A stretch of 33,890 nt of DNA from an uncultured Lachnospiraceae bacterium (GTDB lineage: Bacteria > Bacillota > Clostridia > Lachnospirales > Lachnospiraceae). Shown one piece after another: positions 16,326 through 23,209 of the stretch. Made by a program: the position numbers and the translations under genes. The notes beneath the pieces are model-generated. The model had not been told where the DNA came from, did no database searches, and was given only the letters and a program-made list of their open reading frames with translations. The stretch covers positions 1 to 33,890 of the forward strand of contig UQVK01000034.1 in the NCBI GenBank assembly GCA_900544445.1, given 5' to 3'. Each line of letters opens with the position of its first letter. The stretch's first letter is position 1.

Positions 16326-17259
16326 GGAAGCGGGCTTTACCTCCCATGATGTGGTGGCGAAGCTGCGCGGCATATGCGGCCAGAAAAAAATCGGCCATAC
16401 AGGTACCCTGGACCCGGATGCGGTCGGGGTACTTCCCGTATGTCTGGGAAATGCAACGAAGCTGTGTGACCTGCTTGCGGGAGAGACAAAGGAATATGAG
16501 GCGGTTCTGCTTCTGGGAAAGGTGACGGATACCCAGGATCTGTCCGGAACCGTCCTTGAGGAGCATGAGGTGACGGTGGATGAAAAGGAGGCGGAGGCTG
16601 CAGTGCTTTCCTTCCTTGGGACTTATGAGCAGATCCCTCCCATGTATTCCGCACTTAAGGTGAACGGAAAGAAGCTGTACGAACTCGCCAGAGCCGGTAA
16701 GGAAGTGGAAAGGCAGGCCAGGCCGGTGCAGATTTTCTCCATTCGGATCCTGAAGACCGAACTTCCGGAGATCACCTTCCGGGTGGAATGCTCCAAGGGA
16801 ACCTACATCCGGACGCTCTGTCATGATATCGGGCAGAAGCTCGGCTGCGGCGGAGCGATGAAAAGCCTGAAGCGCACGCGTGTGGGACGTTTTTCGGTGG
16901 AAGAGGCGCGTACCCTCAGCGAGCTGGAGCATCTTGCGAAGGAAGACCGGCTGGAAGCGGAAGCGCTGATTCCCGTGGAGAGGCTGTTTTCCCACTGCCC
17001 CCGCCTGGTTGTGAAGCCGGAATTCGAACGGCTGGTCCGCAATGGAAACGAACTTTATCCGGAACAGGTGATCCTGGGGCAGGTCGCAGATTCCGGTGAA
17101 AGGATGCCGGAGCGGGAAGAAGATGCCAGCCGGGAAACAGCTGAAAATCCGGAAAACTTCCGGGTCTGCGGAACCGACGGAACCTTTTATGGCCTGTACG
17201 CCTTCCATGCAGAGGGAAATTCGGGAAAATACCGCCCGGTAAAAATGTTTTTAACATGA
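16294..17259 (+). CDS. truB: tRNA pseudouridine(55) synthase TruB
   Basis: 321 residues. It makes pseudouridine 55 in the T-loop of tRNAs. The catalytic aspartate is Asp40 in GHTGTLDPDAVGVLPV. The KEYEAVLLLG segment, the YSALKVNGKKLYELAR motif and ECSKGTYIRTLCHDIG complete the family core. After about residue 240 comes a PUA-like tail with an acidic, apparently disordered insert (about 268-290) before the last strand, which makes it slightly long. Translation starts at ATGATG 16294/16297 inside nrnA with GAAGGA upstream, so it is coupled to nrnA. Confidence 0.95.
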   Translation: MMKNGVLNVYKEAGFTSHDVVAKLRGICGQKKIGHTGTLDPDAVGVLPVCLGNATKLCDLLAGETKEYEAVLLLGKVTDTQDLSGTVLEEHEVTVDEKEAEAAVLSFLGTYEQIPPMYSALKVNGKKLYELARAGKEVERQARPVQIFSIRILKTELPEITFRVECSKGTYIRTLCHDIGQKLGCGGAMKSLKRTRVGRFSVEEARTLSELEHLAKEDRLEAEALIPVERLFSHCPRLVVKPEFERLVRNGNELYPEQVILGQVADSGERMPEREEDASRETAENPENFRVCGTDGTFYGLYAFHAEGNSGKYRPVKMFLT

Positions 17260-17300
17260 GCGAACAGGAGTAACTGTTACGCTCCGGAATGAGGGTTAGA

Positions 17301-18233
17301 ATGCAGATCATTTCAGGAACGATGGAATTTGAATGCGATATGAATACGGCGGCGGCGATCGGAAAATTTGACGGCGTTCATCTGGGACACAGGAAGCTGC
17401 TGGACAGAATCCTGAAAACGAAGGAAGACGGTCTGGCCGCCGCCGTTTTCACCTTTGATCCGCCGCCGGGCGTTTTTTTTTCGGGAAGGCCGCAGGCAGG
17501 CCTGATGACAAAGGAAGAGAAACGTCGCTGCTTTGAGGAGATGGGGGTGGACGTCCTGATCGAATTTCCCCTGGACGCCCAGACGGCGGCGATTCCGCCG
17601 GAGGATTTCGTAAGGGAGATTCTCTGCGGAAAGATGCATACCAGATATCTGGCCGCGGGAACGGATCTTTCCTTTGGAGACGGCGGAAAAGGAGACTGGC
17701 ATCTGCTCCTCGCCCTGTCGGAAAAATTGGGTTATCAGGTAGAGATCATCGATAAAATCATGTACAACGGACGGGAAATCAGTTCTTCCTATGTACGGGA
17801 AGAAATTCAGAAAGGGCAGATGGAGCTGGCGGCGAAGCTGCTGGGCGCGCCCTATGTCGTTTCGGGCCGTGTGATGCATGGAAAAAGGCTGGGCAGAACC
17901 CTGGGAATGCCCACGATTAATCTGCTTCCGGAGAAGGACAAGCTGCTTCCTCCAAACGGCGTCTATCTGTCCCGCCTGAACTTTGGAGGTGTCAGCTTTC
18001 CGGGAATTACCAACATTGGCTGCAGGCCAACGGTGAGCGATTCCGGGCAGATGAGCGTGGAAACCTATCTCTATGACTTTGACAGCGAGATCTATGGGGA
18101 ATATGTGGAAGTGAGCCTGTATTCCTTCCGCAGGCCGGAAAGGAAATTTTCGGATGTGAAGGAGCTGAAGCAAAATATGGCGCACGATATCGAAGAAGGC
18201 CGGCGTTACTGGTATCCTGAAAAAACGGATTGA
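17301..18233 (+). CDS. ribF: Bifunctional riboflavin kinase / FAD synthetase
   Basis: 310 residues. It converts riboflavin to FMN and then FAD. The N-terminal nucleotidyltransferase has GKFDGVHLGHRKLL with the HxGH motif and, later, the ISSSYVREEIQKG segment. The C-terminal flavokinase domain starts with GRTLGMPTINL and includes NGVY and the NIGCRPTV strand. An ATG at 17289 is in frame, but ATG 17301 has GAGGG five bases upstream and is preferred. It is the last gene of the nusA/infB operon here. A consensus promoter for the next gene overlaps its stop codon. In many relatives rpsO follows ribF directly; here a 4.4-kb block intervenes. Confidence 0.94.
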   Translation: MQIISGTMEFECDMNTAAAIGKFDGVHLGHRKLLDRILKTKEDGLAAAVFTFDPPPGVFFSGRPQAGLMTKEEKRRCFEEMGVDVLIEFPLDAQTAAIPPEDFVREILCGKMHTRYLAAGTDLSFGDGGKGDWHLLLALSEKLGYQVEIIDKIMYNGREISSSYVREEIQKGQMELAAKLLGAPYVVSGRVMHGKRLGRTLGMPTINLLPEKDKLLPPNGVYLSRLNFGGVSFPGITNIGCRPTVSDSGQMSVETYLYDFDSEIYGEYVEVSLYSFRRPERKFSDVKELKQNMAHDIEEGRRYWYPEKTD

Positions 18234-18258
18234 CAGAGCGGATGGATTCCAATATAAT
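18230..18258 (+). promoter_or_regulatory. Perfect-consensus SigA promoter overlapping the ribF stop
   Basis: TTGACA (18230-18235), exactly 17 bp, TATAAT (18253-18258). The -35 hexamer contains the ribF TGA stop. Such a strong core promoter normally implies repression. Confidence 0.92.
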
Positions 18259-18267
18259 AGATGAAGA

Positions 18268-18305
18268 TGTAACATATTTGTAATATTTTGAAAGGGATCT
18301 GTAAT
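18268..18305 (+). promoter_or_regulatory. WalR-box-like direct repeats in the leader
   Basis: TGTAAC (18268-18273), five bases, TGTAAT (18279-18284) fits the WalR consensus of two TGT-W-A-H half sites separated by five bases. A third TGTAAT lies at 18300-18305, 21 bp on, the same helix face. The box covers the expected transcription start, a position used for repression of wall hydrolase genes. Confidence 0.6.
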
Positions 18306-18387
18306 GAATGCGGAAGTTGTCGCATTCAGCGATTCGTATACGTATCAGGAGAAGGATGGTCTATGGTCAAGGGAACGAAAGCGATAG
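18304..18387 (+). CDS. Possible 27-codon leader ORF overlapping the NlpC/P60 start
   Basis: ATG 18304 has AAAGGG seven bases upstream and opens a 27-codon frame ending at TAG 18385-18387. This is 22 bases inside the out-of-frame NlpC/P60 gene. The peptide has no recognisable family. It may only be the residue of a leader, or it may couple translation of the hydrolase. Confidence 0.3.
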   Translation: MNAEVVAFSDSYTYQEKDGLWSRERKR

Positions 18388-19394
18388 GGTTATTGGCAGT
18401 CGGTGCAGCGCTCTGTCTGGGATGGTCTGAGCCGATTCTGGCAAGCGGGACGTCGGCCGTGCCTTCCGCGGGTGTGGGACAGATTCTGGAGGCGGATCTG
18501 GCTGAGGAAGACTATCTGGCTGCAGCGGAAGAAGCGAAGAACGAGCGGAAAGCGATTTACGGCTTCAGTAATCTGGGCATCGCCAACGTATCCAATTATC
18601 TGAATGTGAGAGAGGAACCCTCCGAAGATGGCAAGCTGGTCGGCAAGATGAGCAAAAACAGCGGCTGTGAGGTTTATGAGATTAAGGACGGGTGGGCCTA
18701 TATTAAATCCGGAAAGGTGACCGGCTATGTGAAGGCGGAATTTCTCCTGACCGGAAAGGAAGCGAGAGACAGGGCGGATGAGGTTGCCACCGACATGGCG
18801 GTCTGCAACTCCGGCGGTCTTCGTGTGCGCGAGGAGGCCAGCACGGAGAGTCCGGTCATCACTCTTGTGGCGGAAGGCGAAGAGCTGGAAGTCGTGGAGC
18901 AGCTGGACGGCTGGGTGAAGATCATGCTGGATGATGAGGAAGCCTATGTTTCCGCGGATTATGTGGATATTGCGAAGAAGCTTGACCGTGCGGTGACGCA
19001 GACGGAGCTGATCTACGGTAAGGGCGTGTCCGATGTGCGCGTGGATCTGGTCAATTTTGCGAAACAGTTTCTGGGTAATCCCTATGTCTGGGGCGGCACC
19101 AGTCTGACCAACGGAGCGGACTGCTCCGGCTTTGTACAGAGCGTTTTCAAAAACTATGGCGTGTCCCTGCCGAGAACTTCCTCGGCGCAGAGTACCACGG
19201 GAACCAAGATCAGCCTGTCTGAGGCGCAGCCTGGCGATCTGGTGTTCTATGCGAAGAACGGAAGGGTCAACCATGTGGCGATCTATATCGGAAACGGCCA
19301 GGTGATCCATGCCAGTAACGCGAGAACCGGTATCAAGATTTCCAACGCTTCCTATCGTACTCCCTACGCAGTGAAGCGCGTACTGAATACCTGA
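18363..19394 (+). CDS. Secreted peptidoglycan endopeptidase: two bacterial SH3 domains plus NlpC/P60
   Basis: 343 residues. A signal peptide (basic MVKGTK, hydrophobic core, ASG near residue 29) sends it out of the cell. Two SH3b domains follow (about 75-135 and 145-205, each with an LNVREE or LRVREE start), which bind cell wall. The NlpC/P60 peptidase (about 225-343) has Cys254 in ADCSGFVQ and His304 in NHVAIYIG as catalytic residues, with His316 nearby; it cuts D-Glu-to-diamino-acid bonds. A TTG start at 18288 is in frame but would put 25 extra residues before the signal peptide; ATG 18363 has AGGAG ten bases upstream. It is transcribed alone from a consensus promoter with WalR-like boxes and ends at a strong terminator. 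Confidence 0.92.
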   Translation: MVKGTKAIGLLAVGAALCLGWSEPILASGTSAVPSAGVGQILEADLAEEDYLAAAEEAKNERKAIYGFSNLGIANVSNYLNVREEPSEDGKLVGKMSKNSGCEVYEIKDGWAYIKSGKVTGYVKAEFLLTGKEARDRADEVATDMAVCNSGGLRVREEASTESPVITLVAEGEELEVVEQLDGWVKIMLDDEEAYVSADYVDIAKKLDRAVTQTELIYGKGVSDVRVDLVNFAKQFLGNPYVWGGTSLTNGADCSGFVQSVFKNYGVSLPRTSSAQSTTGTKISLSEAQPGDLVFYAKNGRVNHVAIYIGNGQVIHASNARTGIKISNASYRTPYAVKRVLNT

Positions 19395-19433
19395 GGAAGG
19401 GCCGCTTTATAAAAGAGAATAACCAATGACCAG

Positions 19434-19475
19434 AAGGCTTTCGGAAAACGGTAAGAGGTTTTTCGAAAGCCTTTT
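19434..19475 (+). terminator. Strong terminator after the NlpC/P60 gene
   Basis: AAGGCTTTCG…CGAAAGCCTT plus inner GAAAAC/GTTTTT give a continuous 16-bp stem (one G-U) with an eight-base loop, followed by a TT tract. Confidence 0.85.
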
Positions 19476-19592
19476 ACGAAGATTTTACATTTCAGAGCCG
19501 GAGCCGGCTGGCGGCCGGACTGGCGTATGCAAAGGATGTTTTCGGGAAGGAAAAGTTCCGGGTTTTTGTAGAGAAAGTACAGGAAGTGGCAG

Positions 19593-20483
19593 ATGGAAAG
19601 AGAGATCGGTCTGTGGATAAAGGCACATTACGGGGAGCTGCGGCCTTCCGAAAAGAAGGTCGCGGATTATATTCTGGAGCATATGGAAGAGCTCAGGACG
19701 CTTTCGATTGACCGGCTGGCGGTCCTCTGTCAGGTCAGCCAGCCCACTGTGATGCGCACGATCCGGGCGCTGGGATACGATGGCTACAGGGATTTCCGCT
19801 ATGCTGTGATTGAGCAGCTGGCGCAGAGGGACAGAAGGAAAGAAGAGGGATTCCGGGCCATGTACGGTTATTCGCTGACCGGTGAAGAGAGAACAGAGGA
19901 TATCCCTGCGAAGATTGCCGCTGTAACGGGAAAGATGGCGGATGAAATGCTGAAAAATATTTCCGGGCGGACCTTCTGCAAAGTGATTGAAACGCTGGGC
20001 AGGGCCCGGAGAGTGGACCTTTACAGTGTGGAGAATTCCAATGTGACCGCTCAGGACCTGCTGACAAAGCTTTTATACCTCGGACTTGACTGCAGACATT
20101 TTGATGATGGTTATCATCAGAGAATCAGTGCCGGAAGCCTGCGGGAAGGGGATGCGGCGGTCGGCGTTTCGTATTCCGGCAATTCCAGGGATACGGTGGA
20201 GGCGGTGAAGATGGCAAAAAAGGCAGGGGCCTCCACAATTGTGATTACGAATTTCCAGAATTCCCTGATCACGCGCTATGCGGATCTCGTTCTTTGTACG
20301 AGTCAGGAACAGGCCTTTTATGGAGATGCCATTTTTTCCAGGACAACGCAGCTCATGATCGTGGATATGATCTATATGGGGCTTCTTGCTTCCGATTACG
20401 AACGTTACATACGGATCCTGAACAGAAACAGCCGGATTGTGCGGGATAAGGAATACCCTGCGCAGGAAAGACCGGATGAATAG
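19593..20483 (+). CDS. MurR/RpiR-family transcriptional regulator (HTH-SIS)
   Basis: 296 residues. The N-terminal RpiR helix-turn-helix (about 1-77) includes PSEKKVADYILEH and the recognition helix SQPTVMRTIRALG. A SIS sugar-phosphate-binding domain (about 125-265) includes GVSYSGNSRDTVEAVKMAKKAGA, the phosphosugar loop. Family members sense phosphorylated sugars or amino sugars. The next genes, phnW and phnX, on the same strand after a terminator, suggest it controls phosphonate use, so its ligand may be a phosphonate or an intermediate; this is inference. ATG 19593 has AGGAAG upstream. The 118 bp before it show no clear promoter. Confidence 0.9.
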   Translation: MEREIGLWIKAHYGELRPSEKKVADYILEHMEELRTLSIDRLAVLCQVSQPTVMRTIRALGYDGYRDFRYAVIEQLAQRDRRKEEGFRAMYGYSLTGEERTEDIPAKIAAVTGKMADEMLKNISGRTFCKVIETLGRARRVDLYSVENSNVTAQDLLTKLLYLGLDCRHFDDGYHQRISAGSLREGDAAVGVSYSGNSRDTVEAVKMAKKAGASTIVITNFQNSLITRYADLVLCTSQEQAFYGDAIFSRTTQLMIVDMIYMGLLASDYERYIRILNRNSRIVRDKEYPAQERPDE

Positions 20484-20486
20484 GGG

Positions 20487-20517
20487 AAAAGGGTGTAGGT
20501 TTTCTACATCCTTTTTT
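20487..20517 (+). terminator. Terminator after the RpiR-type regulator
   Basis: AAAAGGGTGTAG pairs with CTACATCCTTTT (one G-U, five-base loop) and ends in a T-run. It separates the regulator from phnWX. Confidence 0.85.
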
Positions 20518-20574
20518 ATGTAAAATCCCTGTAAATTCCGGGGCGGTGAAGACGGAATACCGTGTGCGGGCGGG

Positions 20575-20604
20575 TTGACGATAAAAAAATCAGAATGCTA
20601 TAAT
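20575..20604 (+). promoter_or_regulatory. Promoter of phnWX
   Basis: TTGACG (20575-20580), an 18-bp spacer, TATAAT (20599-20604) with an extended-10 TG. The leader to phnW is about 110 nt and rich in inverted repeats. Confidence 0.8.
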
Positions 20605-20620
20605 GGCGCTGCTTTCAGAA

Positions 20621-20648
20621 GAAAACGCCGGAAACCTTTCCGGTTTTC
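20621..20648 (+). promoter_or_regulatory. Inverted repeat in the phnW leader, candidate regulator operator
   Basis: CCGGAAA-CC-TTTCCGG (20628-20643) is a perfect dyad, extended outwards by GAAAAC/GTTTTC with two unpaired bases. It lies about 15 bp after the -10 element, where a repressor such as the upstream RpiR-type protein would block transcription. It could equally be an RNA hairpin. Confidence 0.45.
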
Positions 20649-20668
20649 GGAAACAAAAGCCTGTTTCA

Positions 20669-20706
20669 GCGCGGCATTCGGGCTTTTGACAGAAGAAAAG
20701 CCGCGC
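20669..20706 (+). promoter_or_regulatory. Two competing helices just before the phnW ribosome-binding site
   Basis: GCGCGGC (20669-20675) can pair with GCCGCGC (20700-20706), while GGCTTTT (20681-20687) can pair with AAAAGCC (20696-20702). Both use bases 20700-20702, so they compete for these. The SD GAGGAG follows seven bases later. Confidence 0.35.
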
Positions 20707-20721
20707 AGAAATGAGGAGATT

Positions 20722-21846
20722 ATGCCAAATTACAAGCTGCTGACGCCGGGACCGCTGACGACGACCGATACGGTAAAAAGAGAAATGCTGTTTGACCACT
20801 GCACCTGGGATGAGGATTATAAGCAGATCACCCGGAAAATCCGGAGAGAGCTGCTCAGACTTGCCCATGCGCCGGAGGAAACATATACGGTTGTGCTCAT
20901 GCAGGGAAGCGGTACCTTTGGAGTGGAATCCGTGGTGGGAAGCTCTCTGGGAGATGCACAGAAGCTTCTGGTCTGCGCCAACGGGGCCTATGGGGAGAGA
21001 ATGGCGGAAATTGCCCGCAGAATGGGAAAAAAGGTGTCCGTGTATCGGGAAAACTATGACCGGATTCCGGACGCGCGGCGGGTGGCTCAGATATTGGAGG
21101 AGGATCCGGAAATTACCCATGTGGGCATGATTCACAGCGAGACCACATCCGGGATTCTGAACGATATCGCAGCAGTGGGGAAAGTGGTGAAGGCAGCGGG
21201 AAAAACCTTCATTGTGGACGCCATGTCTTCCTTTGCGGGTGTGGATATTGATGTGCCGGAGATCGGCATGGATTTTCTGATCAGCAGCGCGAATAAATGC
21301 GTGCAGGGAGTGCCCGGTTTTTCCTATATCATCTGCAGGAGAGATGCCCTGGCTGCCTGTGAAGGAAAGAGCAGAAGCCTGTCTCTGGATCTGTATGACC
21401 AGTGGGTGACGATGGAAAAGGACGGAAAGTGGCGTTTTACTTCTCCGACACATTCCGTGCTGGCCTTTGCAAAGGCGCTGGAAGAACTGAAGGAGGAAGG
21501 CGGAATTCCTGCCCGCGCGAAGCGCTATCGGGAAAATAATATGGAACTGATCCGGCGGATGAAGGAGATGGGATTTAAGCCCTACATCAATGGGAAATAT
21601 CAGGGACCGATTATCACCACGTTTTTCTATCAGGAGGGAAAGGATTTCTCCTTTGACGAGATGTACCGCTACATCAAGGAGCGGGGATATGCGATTTATC
21701 CCGGAAAAGTGACGGATGCGGATACCTTCCGCATCGGGAATATCGGTGAGATTTATCCGGAGGATATCGAACGGGTATGCGGTATCATAGAGGACTTTTT
21801 GGAGGAGCATGACAGGGAGGAAGAACAGAATGGGAAAGAAAATTGA
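20722..21846 (+). CDS. phnW: 2-aminoethylphosphonate-pyruvate transaminase
   Basis: 374 residues, a class-V PLP aminotransferase. It converts 2-aminoethylphosphonate and pyruvate to phosphonoacetaldehyde and L-alanine. The family start NYKLLTPGPLTTTDTVK is intact. QGSGTFGVE contacts the cofactor phosphate, and the PLP lysine is Lys192 in SANKCVQGVPGF, close to the position known in Salmonella PhnW. The frame is open another 49 codons upstream, but ATG 20722 has GAGGAG at the right distance. phnX overlaps its end by 17 bp, so the pathway is coupled. No phosphonate transporter gene is in the window. Confidence 0.95.
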   Translation: MPNYKLLTPGPLTTTDTVKREMLFDHCTWDEDYKQITRKIRRELLRLAHAPEETYTVVLMQGSGTFGVESVVGSSLGDAQKLLVCANGAYGERMAEIARRMGKKVSVYRENYDRIPDARRVAQILEEDPEITHVGMIHSETTSGILNDIAAVGKVVKAAGKTFIVDAMSSFAGVDIDVPEIGMDFLISSANKCVQGVPGFSYIICRRDALAACEGKSRSLSLDLYDQWVTMEKDGKWRFTSPTHSVLAFAKALEELKEEGGIPARAKRYRENNMELIRRMKEMGFKPYINGKYQGPIITTFFYQEGKDFSFDEMYRYIKERGYAIYPGKVTDADTFRIGNIGEIYPEDIERVCGIIEDFLEEHDREEEQNGKEN

Positions 21847-22618
21847 AGCGGTGATTTTTGACTGGGCAGGAACCACGGTGGATTACGGCTGTCTTGCGCC
21901 GGTACAGGCGTTCATTACAGCCTTTGAGGAATATGGCATCACCCCTACGCTGGCGGAAGTGAGGGAGTCCATGGGAATGCTGAAACGGGATCATGTCCGG
22001 ACCATGATGAACATGGAACGCATCCACAATGAGTGGAAGCGGATTTATGGCAGAGATTTCACGGAAGCGGATGTGGAAAAGGTTTATCAGACCTCAGAAG
22101 CGAGTATTTTAAAGATCGTCCACCGGTTTGCAGACCCGAAGCCGGATGTGCCGGAAGCGATGAGTTATCTGCGTAAAAGGGGAATTAAAGTGGGATCCAC
22201 CACAGGGTATACGGATGAAATGATGCGGATTGTGGCTCCGGCCGCAGCCGGAAAGGGATATTGCCCGGACTGCTGGTTTTCTCCGAACAGCGTAGGAAAT
22301 TTCGGACGCCCTTTTCCCTATATGATTTTTGAAAATCTGAAGAGACTTGAAGTATCCTCCGTCACAGCGGCCATCAAGGTCGGAGATACGGCTGCGGATA
22401 TCAGAGAGGGGCTTGCGGCAGGAATGCGCTCCCTGGGCGTCGTGGAGGGAAGTTCCGTCATGGGACTGACAGAAGAAGAATATGCGGCGCTTTCGGAGGA
22501 GGAGAAGGAGCTTCACTGCCGCAGGGCGGAAGAAAAGTTCCTGGCCGCAGGCGCTACAGCAGTGCTTCGAAACCTGTCAGAGCTTCCTGCATACCTGGAA
22601 AAACTCGAGGCGGAATAA
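21830..22618 (+). CDS. phnX: Phosphonoacetaldehyde hydrolase (phosphonatase)
   Basis: 262 residues of the HAD superfamily. It splits phosphonoacetaldehyde into acetaldehyde and phosphate. The nucleophile is Asp11 in FDWAGTTVD. Lys52 in GMLKRDHV is the cap-domain Schiff-base lysine, matching Asp12/Lys53 of the Bacillus cereus enzyme. The later HAD motifs are GSTTGYTDEMM and KVGDTAADIREG. ATG 21830 has GGGAGGAA upstream and lies inside phnW. With phnW it makes a complete route from 2-aminoethylphosphonate to phosphate, carbon and alanine nitrogen. The rpsO promoter lies just after its stop with no clear terminator between. Confidence 0.96.
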   Translation: MGKKIEAVIFDWAGTTVDYGCLAPVQAFITAFEEYGITPTLAEVRESMGMLKRDHVRTMMNMERIHNEWKRIYGRDFTEADVEKVYQTSEASILKIVHRFADPKPDVPEAMSYLRKRGIKVGSTTGYTDEMMRIVAPAAAGKGYCPDCWFSPNSVGNFGRPFPYMIFENLKRLEVSSVTAAIKVGDTAADIREGLAAGMRSLGVVEGSSVMGLTEEEYAALSEEEKELHCRRAEEKFLAAGATAVLRNLSELPAYLEKLEAE

Positions 22619-22631
22619 AATTTTTTTGTGA

Positions 22632-22660
22632 TTTACATCCTGTCGGAAGTGTGCTATACT
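22632..22660 (+). promoter_or_regulatory. Promoter of rpsO-pnp
   Basis: TTTACA (22632-22637), a 17-bp spacer, TATACT (22655-22660). Confidence 0.75.
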
Positions 22661-22667
22661 GCTACCG

Positions 22668-22751
22668 TATGAATTCAGCCCATGCCCGGGTGACGGATAC
22701 TCCGACCTCGTCCTGGTGTGAGGCGTTCAAAAAAGAAAGGAGAAACCACAG
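22668..22751 (+). promoter_or_regulatory. rpsO leader, candidate S15 autoregulatory RNA
   Basis: An approximately 85-nt leader with several possible helices (CCCGGG, GGA…TCC, CCTC…GAGG) before AAAGGAG. S15 represses its own synthesis by binding its leader in several phyla. The leader here does not obviously match one described structure, so this is inferred from gene identity. Confidence 0.4.
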
Positions 22752-23018
22752 ATGATTTCCAAAGAGAAGAAGACTGCAATCATCAAAGAGTATGCCAGAT
22801 GCGAGGGCGATACCGGATCACCGGAGGTACAGATCGCGGTTCTCACCGAGAGAATCAAGGAGCTGACCGAGCATCTGCAGAACAATCCCAAGGACCATCA
22901 CTCCAGAAGAGGACTTCTGAAGATGGTTGGACAGAGAAGAGGTATGCTGGATTATCTGAAGAATAAGGATATTGAGAGATATCGTTCCCTGATCGAGAGA
23001 CTTGGACTGAGAAAGTAA
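22752..23018 (+). CDS. rpsO: 30S ribosomal protein S15
   Basis: 88 residues, the exact family length. S15 binds the central domain of 16S rRNA early in assembly. Visible signatures are [17 protein letters not shown] (about 22-38), the [18 protein letters not shown] helix pair (split: [17 protein letters not shown]) and a closing [14 protein letters not shown] helix. ATG 22752 has AAAGGAG ten bases upstream. It is followed by pnp after 191 bp containing two hairpins, the classical rpsO-pnp pair. Confidence 0.97.
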   Translation: MISKEKKTAIIKEYARCEGDTGSPEVQIAVLTERIKELTEHLQNNPKDHHSRRGLLKMVGQRRGMLDYLKNKDIERYRSLIERLGLRK

Positions 23019-23022
23019 GAAA

Positions 23023-23064
23023 AAGGCGGATGTGGTTCCGGTATATGCCGGAACCGGCCGCCTT
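23023..23064 (+). terminator. Strong hairpin after rpsO (weak terminator or processing site)
   Basis: AAGGCGG…CCGCCTT encloses GGTTCCGG / CCGGAACC around a six-base loop. The sequence after it is ATTCTG, a poor U-run, so readthrough into pnp is expected. Confidence 0.6.
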
Positions 23065-23108
23065 ATTCTGCATACTGGCTGTTCAGAACAGAAAGATTTT
23101 CCGAGACC

Positions 23109-23145
23109 ACTGACAGAGGCATTTGCCGAAAGTGCCGCTGTCAGT
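23109..23145 (+). repeat. Second stem-loop in the rpsO-pnp gap
   Basis: ACTGACAG-A-GGCA pairs with TGCC-G-CTGTCAGT: twelve pairs and one mismatch, eleven-base loop, 64 bp before pnp. It resembles the RNase III processing hairpin upstream of pnp in enteric bacteria in position, not in sequence. Confidence 0.6.
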
Positions 23146-23209
23146 AGTTTCGGCGTCTTCTGCCTGAACCGCAAAAAAATGATAAGAATTCAGGTAAAGG
23201 AGTGACGAG

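Noticed and set aside
19426..19620. 64-codon forward frame, and a second open frame (about 19450-19600) with plausible-looking residues
   Set aside because: The first starts inside the terminator hairpin region and overlaps the RpiR regulator. The second has no start codon or SD. A decayed gene remnant is possible but not supported.
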